A stretch of DNA of 64,000 bases, from positions 186,001 through 250,000 of the forward strand of contig NZ_CP073015.1 in NCBI RefSeq assembly GCF_018080005.1, written 5' to 3'. The stretch is from Flavobacterium sp. CS20 (GTDB lineage: Bacteria > Bacteroidota > Bacteroidia > Flavobacteriales > Flavobacteriaceae). The notes below the pieces were generated by a model, which was not told the origin of the DNA, ran no database searches, and was given only the letters and a program-made list of their open reading frames with translations. Both the position numbers and the translations under genes were made by a program. Positions 27,178 to 37,343 of the stretch are shown one piece after another; position 1 is the stretch's first letter, and each line of letters opens with the position of its first letter.

Positions 27178-28107
27178 TCAATTTCTGAATTTTAAAGGTG
27201 GAAGGCTTGTATGTTTTTTGAAAAAGTTAGAAAAATGAGCCACTTCTTCAAAACCCAGGGCATAGGCTATTTCTGTTACACTCCATTGGGTTTGTTTCAA
27301 CAATATTTTAGCTTCTTCAACTATTCTGCCGTTGATAATTTCTGAAGTGCTTTTGCCTGTTGTTTCTTTTAGCACTTTGTTTAAATGGTTGATGTGTATT
27401 CCTAAGGTTTTTGCATAATCAATAGGGGCTTTTAGTTGAATAGCTTGGCTTTCATTTTCAATAGGAAACTGCCTTTCGAGCAACTCGATAAACAAAGATG
27501 AGATTCTTTGGGAAGCATTGTTGGTACTTGTTAATCTTTCAACGGGTTTCAATTTTTGTCCTGTATGGATGAGTTCTAAAACATAATTGCGTAACAAATC
27601 ATATTTAAAAGCGTAGTCAGATGAGAGTTCGGTGTCCATTTTCTTGAATATCAGCTTGAGCTCGTTGTATTGCTCATCATTCAATTGATATACAAAATTG
27701 CTATTGGGTTGATATATTGGCAGTTCGTCAATTAATAAACCTGTTTTAGATTTGGATAAAAATTCTTTGGTAAAAACACAAAAGAAACCCGATTGTTCTT
27801 TGCTTTGTGGTATGTATTTGTAAGGTATTTTTGGTGTTGCAAATAGTATTCCTTGCTTTTCAATACGCACTGATTTACCTGCATATTCCACAAGGTTATT
27901 ACCTTTAATCAAACTGATTTTATAGTATAATTTTCGGTTATAGGTCATTTCAGATTTTTTGTTTCCGCTAAAAAAAAACTTTTTTGTGTCAAAAACATTA
28001 AAATGCCCCAGCTCATTACTGCTATTATTTTTGAGCAAAGTGTCAATTTGTGAATTGTTTTCACCAAATATCTCTTTGTAAAAATCTTTTATACTCAGGT
28101 TTTCCAT
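27178..28107 (-). CDS. AraC-family transcriptional regulator
   Basis: About 309 residues. An N-terminal cupin-like sensor (IEKQGILFATPKIPYKYIPQ) is followed by a C-terminal AraC HTH pair: APIDYAKTLGIHINHLNKVL with TTGKSTSEIINGRIVEEAK, and the signature LGFEEVAHFSNFFKKHTSLP near the end. I take the ATG at 28107 (MENLSIKDFYKEIFG). A longer frame from a TTG at 28122 would begin only 7 bp from the promoter box. The aldo/keto reductase lies downstream on the same strand and is the likely target. Confidence 0.88.
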   Translation of the reverse strand: MENLSIKDFYKEIFGENNSQIDTLLKNNSSNELGHFNVFDTKKFFFSGNKKSEMTYNRKLYYKISLIKGNNLVEYAGKSVRIEKQGILFATPKIPYKYIPQSKEQSGFFCVFTKEFLSKSKTGLLIDELPIYQPNSNFVYQLNDEQYNELKLIFKKMDTELSSDYAFKYDLLRNYVLELIHTGQKLKPVERLTSTNNASQRISSLFIELLERQFPIENESQAIQLKAPIDYAKTLGIHINHLNKVLKETTGKSTSEIINGRIVEEAKILLKQTQWSVTEIAYALGFEEVAHFSNFFKKHTSLPPLKFRN

Positions 28108-28129
28108 TGTTGCAAAATTCAAATATCAG

Positions 28130-28137
28130 CAAAGATA
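28130..28137 (-). promoter_or_regulatory. -7 promoter box of the AraC gene
   Basis: On the minus strand TATCTTTG fits TAnnTTTG and ends 22 bp before the ATG at 28107. The spacing favours that start. Confidence 0.55.
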
Positions 28138-28381
28138 TCAAATTGAAAGTTAATTGGGGTAAGTATAGAAAATATGTTTGTTTTTTTTAATTCTAATAGT
28201 TGTTTAAGGTATTGTTGGTTTGGTGCTATATCAAAAGTTTTAATACATGTTGTGAAAATTAAAAAAAAAGCTAAAAGTCTTAAAAACAGATGTTTATGTG
28301 ATAGTGGGTTATTGGTAAACCTTGATTATATCGGTTTATAGATGTTGTTACAATTTATGAATTGGCGTTGCTTTTGGCTTA

Positions 28382-28512
28382 GGGATAGGAGCGACATCTT
28401 TTTTGAGATTTATTATAGCGGAGTTGTGTTTTGGTGGTGCTACCTTAAAGTAGCACCGCCAAAATACTTACGGATGCTTAATAAATCTCAAAAAAATATA
28501 GCGGATAGCCCG
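28382..28512 (+). ncRNA. Candidate Flavo-1-like structured RNA
   Basis: The segment opens with GGGATAGGAGCGACATC and closes with AATATAGCGGATAGCCCG, ends that I recall as the conserved borders of the Flavo-1 RNA motif of Flavobacteria. Between them two nested inverted repeats pair: TTTTTTGAGATTTATT with AATAAATCTCAAAAAA (outer) and TTTTGGTGGTGCTA with TAGCACCGCCAAAA (inner, one G-U), with a short AAAG-type loop. No believable protein is encoded. The function of Flavo-1 is unknown. The family name is from memory and unchecked; the structure itself is clear. The rest of the 28123-28546 gap is featureless. Confidence 0.6.
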
Positions 28513-28546
28513 TTAAAAGCCCCTTAAATTTTGCTTTTATTTAGTT

Positions 28547-29797
28547 TTAATTTTTCATCACTTCTTGAGCAATACGCTTATAAACTCCTTTTTCAAGTTT
28601 TTCTCTAATAGCAGAAAAGGCTTCTAAAGTTTCTTCGATGTCTTGCATAGTATGGGTTGCTGTAGGTATCATTCTTAATAGAATCAAGCCTTTTGGAATA
28701 ACGGGATAAACCACAATAGAGCAGAAGATACCATGATTTTCTCTCAAGTCTTTGACTAATGCCATGGCTTCTGGAATGCTTCCTTTAAGGTAAACGGGTG
28801 TTACGCAACTGGTGGTTGTTCCGATGTCAAAACCACGTTTTTTGAGTCCGCCTTGAAGGGCGTTGACGTTTTCCCACAATTTGTCTTTGAGTTCGGGCAT
28901 GTTTTTTAGCATTTCTAAGCGTTTTAAAGCACCTTCAACCAGTGACATTTGTAGTGATTTAGCAAACATTTGTGAACGCATATTGTATTTTAGGTAATCA
29001 ATAATTTCTTTATCAGCGGCGACAAAGGCTCCTGTGCTTGCCATAGATTTTGCAAAGGTTGCAAAGTAAACATCAATGCCATCTTGAACACCTTGTTCTT
29101 CGCCAGCACCAGCACCAGTTTTGCCAAGTGTACCAAAACCGTGGGCATCATCAACGAGCAATCTGAATTTGTATTTGTCTTTGAGCTCAACTATTTCTTT
29201 GAGTTTGCCTTGTTCACCGCGCATGCCAAAGACACCTTCTGATATAAATAGCACGCCACCGCCAGTCTGTTCAGCTATTTTTTCGGCTCTCGCTAAGTTG
29301 AGTTCAATGCTGTCTAAATCGTTGTGTTTATAGGTAAAGCGTTTTCCGAGATGCAAGCGAACGCCATCGATAATACAGGCGTGGGCATCTACATCGTAAA
29401 CAATCACATCGTCTTTGCTGACTAAGGCATCAATTATGGAAAGAATGCCTTGATAGCCAAAATTGAGAACATAGGCGGCTTCTTTTTTAACAAATTTAGC
29501 TAATTCGTCTTGAAGTTTTTCGTGAAGTTCTGTGTGACCACTCATCATTCTGGCTCCCATTGGATAAGCACTTCCGTATTTTTTGACAGCTTCTTCATCG
29601 GCTTTTCTGACTTCAGGATGATTGGCTAAGCCGAGATAGTCATTAACACTCCAAGTGACGACTTCACGTCCTTGAAATTTCATTCTGTTACTGATTTGAC
29701 CTTCTAATTTAGGGAAGACAAAATAGCCTTCAGCTTGATCAGCCCATTTTCCTAATGGTCCTTTATCTCTATAAATTTTTGAAAATAAATCTCTCAT
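28547..29797 (-). CDS. PLP-dependent alpha-oxoamine synthase-type acyltransferase (capnine/sphingolipid type)
   Basis: A fold-type I PLP enzyme of 416 residues. Visible are the N-terminal NDYLGLANHP (substrate pocket), the PLP-Asp/His block VDDAHGFGTLGKTGAG (about 215-230), and FATFAKSMASTGAF with the Schiff-base Lys (about 246-259). This subfamily condenses an acyl-CoA or acyl-ACP with an amino acid: serine palmitoyltransferase, KBL or, in Bacteroidota, cysteate acyltransferase. The neighbouring cysteine-synthase-like gene favours the last, which makes the sulfonolipid base capnine. The ATG at 29797 (MRDLFSKIYRDKG) is preferred to an upstream GTG. Confidence 0.85.
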   Translation of the reverse strand: MRDLFSKIYRDKGPLGKWADQAEGYFVFPKLEGQISNRMKFQGREVVTWSVNDYLGLANHPEVRKADEEAVKKYGSAYPMGARMMSGHTELHEKLQDELAKFVKKEAAYVLNFGYQGILSIIDALVSKDDVIVYDVDAHACIIDGVRLHLGKRFTYKHNDLDSIELNLARAEKIAEQTGGGVLFISEGVFGMRGEQGKLKEIVELKDKYKFRLLVDDAHGFGTLGKTGAGAGEEQGVQDGIDVYFATFAKSMASTGAFVAADKEIIDYLKYNMRSQMFAKSLQMSLVEGALKRLEMLKNMPELKDKLWENVNALQGGLKKRGFDIGTTTSCVTPVYLKGSIPEAMALVKDLRENHGIFCSIVVYPVIPKGLILLRMIPTATHTMQDIEETLEAFSAIREKLEKGVYKRIAQEVMKN

Positions 29798-29845
29798 TTG
29801 CACTTGGTTTTCAAACTAACTGTCTAAAGTTAATCATTTATTTCT

Positions 29846-30892
29846 TTATTTTGTTAAATTATTTAACTTTTTATTAATTTTTTTTGGTTCGGGTTCTAAA
29901 AATCCTTGAGTTTTCATCCATTTATCGCTGTATATTTTGCTCATATATCGCGATCCATGGTCTGGAAAAATTACTACAACATAGCTGTTTTCATCAAATT
30001 CTCCTTCGGCATCTAATTGATAAGTGCCTTGCATAGCGACTCCACTGGTGTAGCCTACAAACATGCCTTCGGTTACGGCAATTTTTCTAGCCATTAAGGC
30101 ACTTTCTTTATCGGTAACTTTTGTAAATTTATCAATAACACTAAAATCAGTGGCAGTTGGAATCAAATTTTTACCTAAGCCTTCAATTTTGTAAGGATAA
30201 ATTTCGTTTTTGTCTAATTTGCCAGTTTCGTGGTATTTTTTCAGCACTGAGCCGTAGGCGTCAATTCCAAGTATTTTAATATTAGGATTTTGTTCTTTCA
30301 GGTATCTGGCAGTTCCAGAAATCGTTCCGCCAGTTCCGCAACACGCTACAAGGTGCGTGATTTTACCTTGGGTTTGTTTCCATATTTCTGGTCCAGTTGA
30401 TAGATAATGGGCTTCAATATTCAATTCATTAAAATACTGATTGATATAAATTGATGGTTTGATTTTTTGGTGAAGGCTTTTGGCGACTTCGTAGTAGGAG
30501 CGTGGGTCTTCTGGTGCTACGTCTGAAGGGCAAACATGCACTTCTGCTCCCATAGTTTTTAGCAAATCAATTTTGTCTTGAGACGATTTTGAGCTGACGG
30601 CTAAGATGCATTTGTAGCCTTTTATTGTAGTCGCCATAGCTATACTAAATCCGGTATTGCCACTTGTGGTTTCTATAATGGTATCGCCAGGTTTTAATAA
30701 GCCGTTTTTTTCAGCTTTGTTGATGATGTGTAAAGCTATTCTGTCTTTTGCTGAATGGCCTGGATTATTAGCTTCGTATTTGACGTAAAATTGACCTTTT
30801 AAATTTTCTGTTATACGGTTGAGTTTTACTAATGGTGTGCAACCGATTAAGGTCAATAAATTTTCGTGTGTGTTGAGATACTCATCTGACAT
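29846..30892 (-). CDS. Cysteine-synthase-family PLP enzyme (candidate cysteate synthase)
   Basis: A fold-type II PLP enzyme of 348 residues. The Schiff-base Lys lies in [14 protein letters not shown] (about 42-55), the Asn-loop reads [13 protein letters not shown] (about 74-86), and the phosphate loop [13 protein letters not shown] is at about 188-200. It lacks the bacterial CysK/CysM C-terminal pattern and carries a ~20-residue tail. It lies 48 bp upstream of the acyltransferase on the same strand. In Flavobacteria such a pair is linked with making cysteate from O-phosphoserine or serine and sulfite for sulfonolipids; that role is inferred from pairing. Confidence 0.82.
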   Translation of the reverse strand: MSDEYLNTHENLLTLIGCTPLVKLNRITENLKGQFYVKYEANNPGHSAKDRIALHIINKAEKNGLLKPGDTIIETTSGNTGFSIAMATTIKGYKCILAVSSKSSQDKIDLLKTMGAEVHVCPSDVAPEDPRSYYEVAKSLHQKIKPSIYINQYFNELNIEAHYLSTGPEIWKQTQGKITHLVACCGTGGTISGTARYLKEQNPNIKILGIDAYGSVLKKYHETGKLDKNEIYPYKIEGLGKNLIPTATDFSVIDKFTKVTDKESALMARKIAVTEGMFVGYTSGVAMQGTYQLDAEGEFDENSYVVVIFPDHGSRYMSKIYSDKWMKTQGFLEPEPKKINKKLNNLTK

Positions 30893-30933
30893 GATATCGT
30901 TTTAAAATAAACTTTTAAAAAAAAAGCAAGTTG

Positions 30934-30941
30934 CAAATTTA
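30934..30941 (-). promoter_or_regulatory. -7 promoter box of the candidate cysteate synthase operon
   Basis: TAAATTTG on the minus strand fits TAnnTTTG exactly, 41 bp before the ATG at 30892. A TTG lies upstream, but at only 12 bp spacing. Confidence 0.55.
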
Positions 30942-31213
30942 ATTTTTTTTTATCAATTAGCTTAAAAGCTTAGTGTTTTATTGAAGTTTAAGTTTTAGGT
31001 GAGAACAAATTTTCTATAAAATAATCAGAGTTCGGCTAAGAAAATTACATTATTTTGAGCTACTAACACATTCAATGAATGTAAGGGTTTTCAGAGCATT
31101 AGTGGCAACAGAAAAAAAATGTTATATAAATAGATGAGTGTCTTATATAAAAATGTCATTGCTAATGTTAAAAAAGTTAAAGTTGTAACTATATCATTGG
31201 CAAGTATCTGATT
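30942..31213. other. AT-rich intergenic region, no gene seen
   Basis: The stretch between the PLP operon promoter and the end of the aldehyde dehydrogenase gene holds no convincing frame, hairpin or repeat. It is long for this genome and may contain a decayed sequence beyond recognition. Confidence 0.4.
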
Positions 31214-32670
31214 TTAAAATTCTGTATTGTAGTCGATACAAACATTTTTAGGTTCAGTAAAAAAACGCAAAACTTCAAAACCACCTTCACGACCAACACC
31301 TGATTGTTTAGTACCGCCAAAAGGTGTTCTTAAATCTCGATTAAGCCAAGTGTTTACCCAAACAATACCAGTTTCAAGCCTTTGGCTCATACGCATACAA
31401 CGATTTAAGTTTTGTGTCCAAAGTGTGGACGATAAACCATACAAGCTATCATTGACCATATTTAGAACTTCGTTTTCGGTTTCAAACGGCATTAAAGTGA
31501 CCACTGGACTGAAAATTTCTTCTTGGTTGAGTTTGCATTTATTGTCTTTGACTTCAATTATGCAAGGTTTTAAGTAATATCCATTTGGGTATGATTTTAA
31601 AATAAGTTTTTCTCCACCACACAAAATATTCATGTTGTGATTTGTTTTAGCTAAATTGATATAAGATTCAATTTTTTCTAAATGAGCTTTAGAAACGATA
31701 GCTCCCATATCGAAATTATCATCGATTGGATGCCCAACTTTTAGTTTGCTGACACGGTTTACAAAGTCATTTTTAAATTTGTTATATAAAGTTTTTTGCA
31801 CATAAATTCGAGAGCCACATAAACAGATTTGACCTTGATTGGCAAATGAAGATTTTAAAGTGGTAGTCATCATTTTTTCATAATCACAATCTTCAAAAAT
31901 GATATTTGGGTTTTTGCCACCTAATTCTAGTGATAATTTTTTGAACATAGGAGTCGCTGTTCTTGCAATATGCTCACTTGTCTTAGTGCCACCAGTAAAT
32001 GATATAGCTTTTACTTTAGGGTGTTCTACAATGGCTTGACCTGTTTCTGAACCCAAACCATGCACTAAATTTAAAACCCCTTTGGGCAAACCTGCTTTTT
32101 CACAGATTTCACAAAGTAAAAATGCTGTCATCGGCGTAATTTCACTGGGTTTGGCTATCACGCAATTTCCAGCGGCTAATGCAGGTGCGATTTTCCATGT
32201 TAATAGATATAACGGTAAATTCCATGGCGAAATGCGACCCACAACACCCATGGGTTTTCTAAGGGTGTAATTAAGAGCGTTTAAACCTTGGCTTTCGTGA
32301 CTTTCGCTATAAAATTGTGTTACAGCATGTGCATAAAATCTGAAGTTAGCAGATACTCGAGGTATATCTATGCTTTTTGATAAATGTATAGGTTTTCCAT
32401 TATCAATTGACTCGGCAAGGGTAAAATCATCAAGATTTTCTTCTATTAAATCCGCAATATTTGATAGTATTTGAGAGCGTTTATTTAAGCTTGTATTGGA
32501 CCAACTTAAAAAGGAATTTTCTGCGACCATAACAGCAATATCAACATCTGATGCATTGCTACGAGTGATTTGACTGTAAACTTAACTGTTGCTGGATTTA
32601 TATTTTCTAAAAAATTATTGGATTGTGAAGCGACAAATTGCCCGTTTATGTAGTTTAATATTGTTTTCAT
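31214..32670 (-). pseudogene. Aldehyde dehydrogenase (ALDH8 / aminomuconate semialdehyde type), frameshifted near start
   Basis: The main frame holds a nearly complete NAD-dependent ALDH: PWNLPLYLLTWKIAPALAAG (cofactor and catalytic Asn), FTGGTKTSEHIA, LELGGKNPNIIF (general base Glu) and ANQGQICLCGSRIY (nucleophilic Cys). It most resembles 2-aminomuconic semialdehyde dehydrogenases. The proper N-terminus starts at the ATG at 32670 (MKTILNYINGQFVASQSNN). It is joined to the rest only if one A is restored near 32585, giving NPAT then VYSQITRSNASDVDIAVM. As written, translation from the true start ends after ~60 residues. No other pathway genes lie nearby. Confidence 0.85.
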
Positions 32671-32805
32671 AATTTTATAAAGTTATTAATACTTTGCTAT
32701 AAGTGCCAAATATATAGCTTTAAAAAATGGGTTTTGGTTAAAATAAAACTGAAATGATAGAAAGCTTATGACAGGTCATAATACATAAAACTCACTAAAT
32801 AAAAA

Positions 32806-32836
32806 AGCCTTGAACATCGATTGATCAAGGCTTAAA
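32806..32836 (-). terminator. Terminator of the M16 peptidase gene
   Basis: A 9 bp stem AAGCCTTGA (32806-32814) with TCAAGGCTT (32826-32834). On the minus strand it is followed by a run of T, 20 bp past the peptidase stop. Confidence 0.8.
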
Positions 32837-32855
32837 AAAGTAGCATCAGAGAATT

Positions 32856-35675
32856 TTATTTTTCAGATTCTGGCATCAACATAGCGATGTATTTATCACC
32901 CGAAGCATATTTTTTTGCTACATCTTGGACATCTTTAGCAGTTACTGCATTTACTCTTTCCATCTTATTTAATAGGCTATCTGCACTTCTCTGGTTATAG
33001 TAAGCCAATGTTAATTGATCGAGCCAATATTTGTTTTTCTTAAGGTTTTCGTCATGATCAACCTTTTGGGATTTTTTGTATTTATTCAAATCTTCCTCAG
33101 TTGGTCCGTTGTCGATGATTTTTTGTAATTCATCTAAAGCAGATTGAGTCAAGCTTTCTGCATTTTCAGGACCACAAGGAAATTGAATAGATAGGGTATA
33201 TTTACCATAGGGAAATTTGCTCATACTTGCATTGGCACCAACACCATAAACTCCACTTTCTTCTTCTCTTAAATTTTCAACGAGTTTAATGGTAAGAATT
33301 TCGCCTAAGGCGTCCAAAGCTGTGGCTTCTTTTTGATTGTATTTTGCTTCGCCATAAAATTGAATTCTTACACTACTTTTAGGGTCGTTACCTTTGTAAA
33401 ATACTTTTTTGAAATCTCCTTGTTTTTGACGAAAACCTAAATCTGTGATTTTTTCTTTTTTGTCAGGGTTTGAAGGTAATGCTGCAATGTATTGTTCGGC
33501 TAATTGTTTAAATTGATTTTCATCAATGTTACCTACAAAATAGAAATGAAAGTCAGCAGCATTGCTAAAGCGTTCTTTGAACGTTTTATAGGCTAAATCG
33601 TAATCTGTTTTTTCCCAAGCTTCATCATCTGGTAATATGCCAGTCCATCTTGGATTGTCTTCGTTTAAAAATCCATAAGATTTATCGAGAAAGTAAATGT
33701 TTGGTGAAGCTAACATATTACTCATAAATGCTTTTTGTTTTGCTTTGTAACCTTCAAAAGCTTCTTTATTATAATTCAAATCTGTAAAATAGGCTTGGAG
33801 CATTTGCATGAGATATTCTAAATCTTTCGGAGAAGCTTGACCATTAAATCTTTCGGTTGTGTTTGAGACTGAAAAATTTAATCTGGCAATTTTATCACTC
33901 ATGAACTTGGAGATGTCATTTTTGTTAAGTCCAGAATAACCTGCTTCAGAAAGTCCTCTCATTGCCCACCTAACTTTGTGATAAGTTTCAGTTTCTAAAA
34001 GGTTTGTACCACCATAACTTACAGCTTCAAAGAGTATTTCATCGTCTTTATAATCTGTTTTTTTGTAAGTAACTTTTGTACCGTTTGACAGTGTAAGAGT
34101 TGTGGTGCCAAGTGCATCATTTTGTTTTGTAGCTAAAATTTTTCCAGGTTGAAGCGTTTTTCTTACCAAGCTGGTAGATATCTCACTTTCTTGGTAAGGT
34201 GAAATATTGTCAAAATCTTTATTTACGATATTTAAAATTTGTTCTTCAGTAGGTTTTTTGCTTTCATCCTTATATTCAGGTCCAGTAAAAACAACAACTC
34301 TACTATCTTTTCTGATGTAATCATCAATCATCTTGTTTATGTCATCGAGACTTATTTTAGGAAGCGTTTCTTGTGTAAATTGAAAATCCCATTCTATTCC
34401 TGTATAAATATCACCGCTCAAAAATTGCTGTTGCAGTTGACCGACAAAGCGATTAGACTCGGTTTTTTCTCGTTCTTTATACTGGTTTTCAAGTCTTTTT
34501 AAAATTTCTTGTTTGGCTCGTTTAAATTCTCCAGTTGTAAAACCGTGTTTCTTAACACGAGCATTTTCTTCTAATAAAACTTCAAGAGCTTTAAGTTGAT
34601 CATTGTTGGTAGGAATGGCAAATGAAGTAAATGCCATTTTTTTATCATTGACTAATCCACCATAATAAGTGAATCCAAAAGTAAATGGCGGGTTTGGTGA
34701 ATTGGCAATCTCATCGAGCCTATTGTTGAGCATAGTAGAAAACAATTGACTTTTAATTTGTTCTTTTGCTAAAGCATAGGTGGTAACTGGTTGACGCTCT
34801 TTTGGGTTTTTGTAATATAAAGATACTTGTGGTGAAGTAGCTTCTTTGTCGGTAGCTACGGCAACAAAAGTTTCGTCGTGGCTTGGCACATCATATTCTT
34901 TGCGTTCTTTTTCCTTGTTAGGGTTTTTATATTTTGAAAATCTTTTTTTGATGTCTTTTTCCATTTTATCAACATCAATATCGCCTACAGCTATAAAAGC
35001 CATCATATCAGGTCTATACCAATCGTTATAAAAATCGATCAGTTCTTGATATTCAAAATTTTCTAATATTTCTTTCTTGCCAATAGGTAAACGTTTAGCA
35101 TATCTTGATTTGTATAGCAGTTTGTCAAAATATTGTTTACGCATTCGTTCTTGAGCACCTAAGCCAAGTCTTAATTCTTCAAGAACAACGCCGCGTTCTT
35201 TGTCAATTTCATTGGGTTCTAAAACAGCATTAAAAGCCCAATCTTCCATAATGTCCATAGCTTTTGGTAAGTTTTTAGGATCATCTAAAGGAATGGGTAA
35301 AAAATAAACCGTTTCGTCAAAACTGGTGTATGCATTTAAGTCATTTCCAAATTTTACACCAATACTTTGCAGATAATCTACAAGCTCGTTTTCTGGAAAT
35401 CGTTTGGTTCCATTAAAATTCATATGCTCCATAAAATGAGCTAAACCGAGTTGCTCTTCGTTTTCTAAAACCGAACCAGCCTTGACAACAAGTCGTAAAG
35501 TAACTTCGTCTTCTGGTTTTTGATTTTTTTTAATGTAATAGGTCATACCATTTTTAAGCACGCCCGTTCTTACACTTTCGTCTATTTTGAGTTTCTTGTT
35601 GTTTTCTGGTGCTTGTGCAAAGCCAATGAAGCCAACTAACACAAACATCATAAGGATTTTTAATGATGATTTCAT
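32856..35675 (-). CDS. M16-family zinc metallopeptidase, exported, two-repeat type
   Basis: A 939-residue protease with a signal peptide (SLKILMMFVLVGFIGFAQ). The inverted zinc motif HxxEH is in GLAHFMEHMNFNGTKRFPE (about 77-95), and the third ligand Glu is in ERGVVLEELRLG (about 160-171). The substrate R/Y pair region, YGVGANASMSKFPYGKYTLS, lies in the catalytically inactive C-terminal repeat. The length fits the pitrilysin-like double-domain form found in the Bacteroidota periplasm, which degrades peptides. It has its own promoter (35699) and terminator (32806), so it is monocistronic. Confidence 0.95.
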   Translation of the reverse strand: MKSSLKILMMFVLVGFIGFAQAPENNKKLKIDESVRTGVLKNGMTYYIKKNQKPEDEVTLRLVVKAGSVLENEEQLGLAHFMEHMNFNGTKRFPENELVDYLQSIGVKFGNDLNAYTSFDETVYFLPIPLDDPKNLPKAMDIMEDWAFNAVLEPNEIDKERGVVLEELRLGLGAQERMRKQYFDKLLYKSRYAKRLPIGKKEILENFEYQELIDFYNDWYRPDMMAFIAVGDIDVDKMEKDIKKRFSKYKNPNKEKERKEYDVPSHDETFVAVATDKEATSPQVSLYYKNPKERQPVTTYALAKEQIKSQLFSTMLNNRLDEIANSPNPPFTFGFTYYGGLVNDKKMAFTSFAIPTNNDQLKALEVLLEENARVKKHGFTTGEFKRAKQEILKRLENQYKEREKTESNRFVGQLQQQFLSGDIYTGIEWDFQFTQETLPKISLDDINKMIDDYIRKDSRVVVFTGPEYKDESKKPTEEQILNIVNKDFDNISPYQESEISTSLVRKTLQPGKILATKQNDALGTTTLTLSNGTKVTYKKTDYKDDEILFEAVSYGGTNLLETETYHKVRWAMRGLSEAGYSGLNKNDISKFMSDKIARLNFSVSNTTERFNGQASPKDLEYLMQMLQAYFTDLNYNKEAFEGYKAKQKAFMSNMLASPNIYFLDKSYGFLNEDNPRWTGILPDDEAWEKTDYDLAYKTFKERFSNAADFHFYFVGNIDENQFKQLAEQYIAALPSNPDKKEKITDLGFRQKQGDFKKVFYKGNDPKSSVRIQFYGEAKYNQKEATALDALGEILTIKLVENLREEESGVYGVGANASMSKFPYGKYTLSIQFPCGPENAESLTQSALDELQKIIDNGPTEEDLNKYKKSQKVDHDENLKKNKYWLDQLTLAYYNQRSADSLLNKMERVNAVTAKDVQDVAKKYASGDKYIAMLMPESEK

Positions 35676-35698
35676 AAATTATAATTTTATATTTTAAC

Positions 35699-35706
35699 CA
35701 AATATA
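35699..35706 (-). promoter_or_regulatory. -7 promoter box of the M16 peptidase gene
   Basis: On the minus strand TATATTTG matches TAnnTTTG, ending 23 bp before the ATG at 35675. It lies in a 231 bp divergent intergenic region shared with the S41 gene. Confidence 0.5.
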
Positions 35707-35906
35707 TGAGAAACTAAATATTTAGTCTGTCATTTATAAAATATTAACATATTCAACTTATGATTTATAGTGGATGTTATAAAATATTATCTTGAAGCCA
35801 AATTCAGGTTGAAATTACTTTTAATACTTTTGATTTTTTAATTTAACTTTAAAAGTTTAAACAATTTGTTTACTTTGTAGAGCGTTTTAATCAAAGCAAA
35901 CTAAGT

Positions 35907-37308
35907 ATGAAAAATTTAAACCGAATTTGGGTTCTATCAATTTTACTTTTTGTCAGTGTATCTTGTCAAGATGATTTTGATGACGTGATTTCACCAGCAA
36001 GTGATTTGGAGATTCAAAATTTTGTTTGGGAAGCTATGAATTTATTTTATGTTTATAGAAGTGATGTTCCCAATTTAAGCGAGAGAAGCTCATCTGATGC
36101 TGATTTTAACGAGTTTTTGAGTAGTTTTGATTCTCCTGAAAACTTGTTTGATAACTTGCTTAGAGAAGACGATCGTTTTAGCGTTATTGTATCTGATTTT
36201 AGGGTTTTAGAAGAAGCTCTTCAAGGACAAAGTTTAAGTAATGGTATGCAATTTGGTTTAGTTTTAATTCAAGATACCAATCAGGTTTTTGGTTATGTCA
36301 GATATGTTGTTCCAAATTCTTCAGCCGATACACAAGGTGTTGAACGCGGAATGATTTTTACTGAAATTGATGGAACAGCTCTTAGTGAAACTAATTTCAG
36401 GGAACTTCTATCACCAGAACAATACAGTATTGGTTTGGCTGAATTGCAAAATGAACAGCTCGTTTTAACTGGTGAAACTATTTTATTAAACAAATCCAAT
36501 TTAACTGAAAACCCTATTCATATTGCTACAACACTTGATATTAGTGGTCAAAAAATTGGCTATTTGATGTATAACAGCTTTAGGTCAAATTTTGAATCAG
36601 AACTCAACCAAGCCTTTGGAGATTTTGTGGCAAATGGGGTTTCAGATTTAGTTTTAGATTTAAGATACAACGGTGGTGGCAGTATTGAAACCGCCAAAGA
36701 TTTAGCTTCTATGATTACGAGGTCAATTTGATGGTCAAGTTTTTGCTGTAGAAAGATTTAATGAAAATTTTGATGATGAGACACTTTTTTTTGATGACCA
36801 AACAGCAAACGGCGAAGATATAAATAATCTCAATTTAGATCGTGTTTTTGTTTTGACCACAGGCTCAACAGCTTCAGCAAGTGAGTTGGTTATTAATGCT
36901 TTGAATCCTTACATTGATGTCATTCAAATCGGAACCACAACTACGGGTAAATTTCAAGGTTCAACAACTTTATACGACTCGCCAGACTTTAGAAGGCAAG
37001 GGGCAAATCCTAATCATTTTTATGCCCTGCGACCTTTGATTCTTGAGATTGAAAACGCCGAAGGTTTTACGGGATTTACTGAAGGCTTTGAACCTGATAT
37101 TATTTTAGAGGAAGATTTTTTTAATCTCGGTGTTTTAGGAGATCTTTCAGAACCATTTTTGGCAAGAGCACTACAAGAAATTGGTGCTGGTGTTCAAAAA
37201 CCAAGTCAGCCAGATGAAATTGTTAAATCTGTAAATTTAGAATTTAAAACTCTTGGCGAATCTGAAATGCACCAGCCTAACTACCAACGGATGTATATCA
37301 ACAACTAA
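35907..37308 (+). pseudogene. S41-family C-terminal processing peptidase lipoprotein, frameshifted
   Basis: A secreted serine protease of about 466 codons. It has a lipoprotein signal (ILLFVSVSC) followed by QDDFDD, an S41 N-terminal helical part, a PDZ-like domain (FGYVRYVVPNSSADTQGVER) and the tail-specific protease domain (IGYLMYNSFRSNFESEL, DLVLDLRYNGGGSIETA). The catalytic Ser is in VLTTGSTASASELV. One extra A at 36720 (ACGAGGTC for ACGGGTC) breaks the frame after SMIT; the downstream frame continues GQFDGQVFAVERF to 37308. The lesion falls between the substrate-binding loop and the nucleophile, so the product as written lacks the active Ser. Confidence 0.85.
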
Positions 37309-37343
37309 AACCGTTGTAGCTCTCAAATGATAAATATTCTTTC

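Noticed and set aside
28342-28527. 61-codon frame across the structured RNA
   Set aside because: It follows both arms of the hairpins and has no family resemblance; the RNA structure explains the region better.
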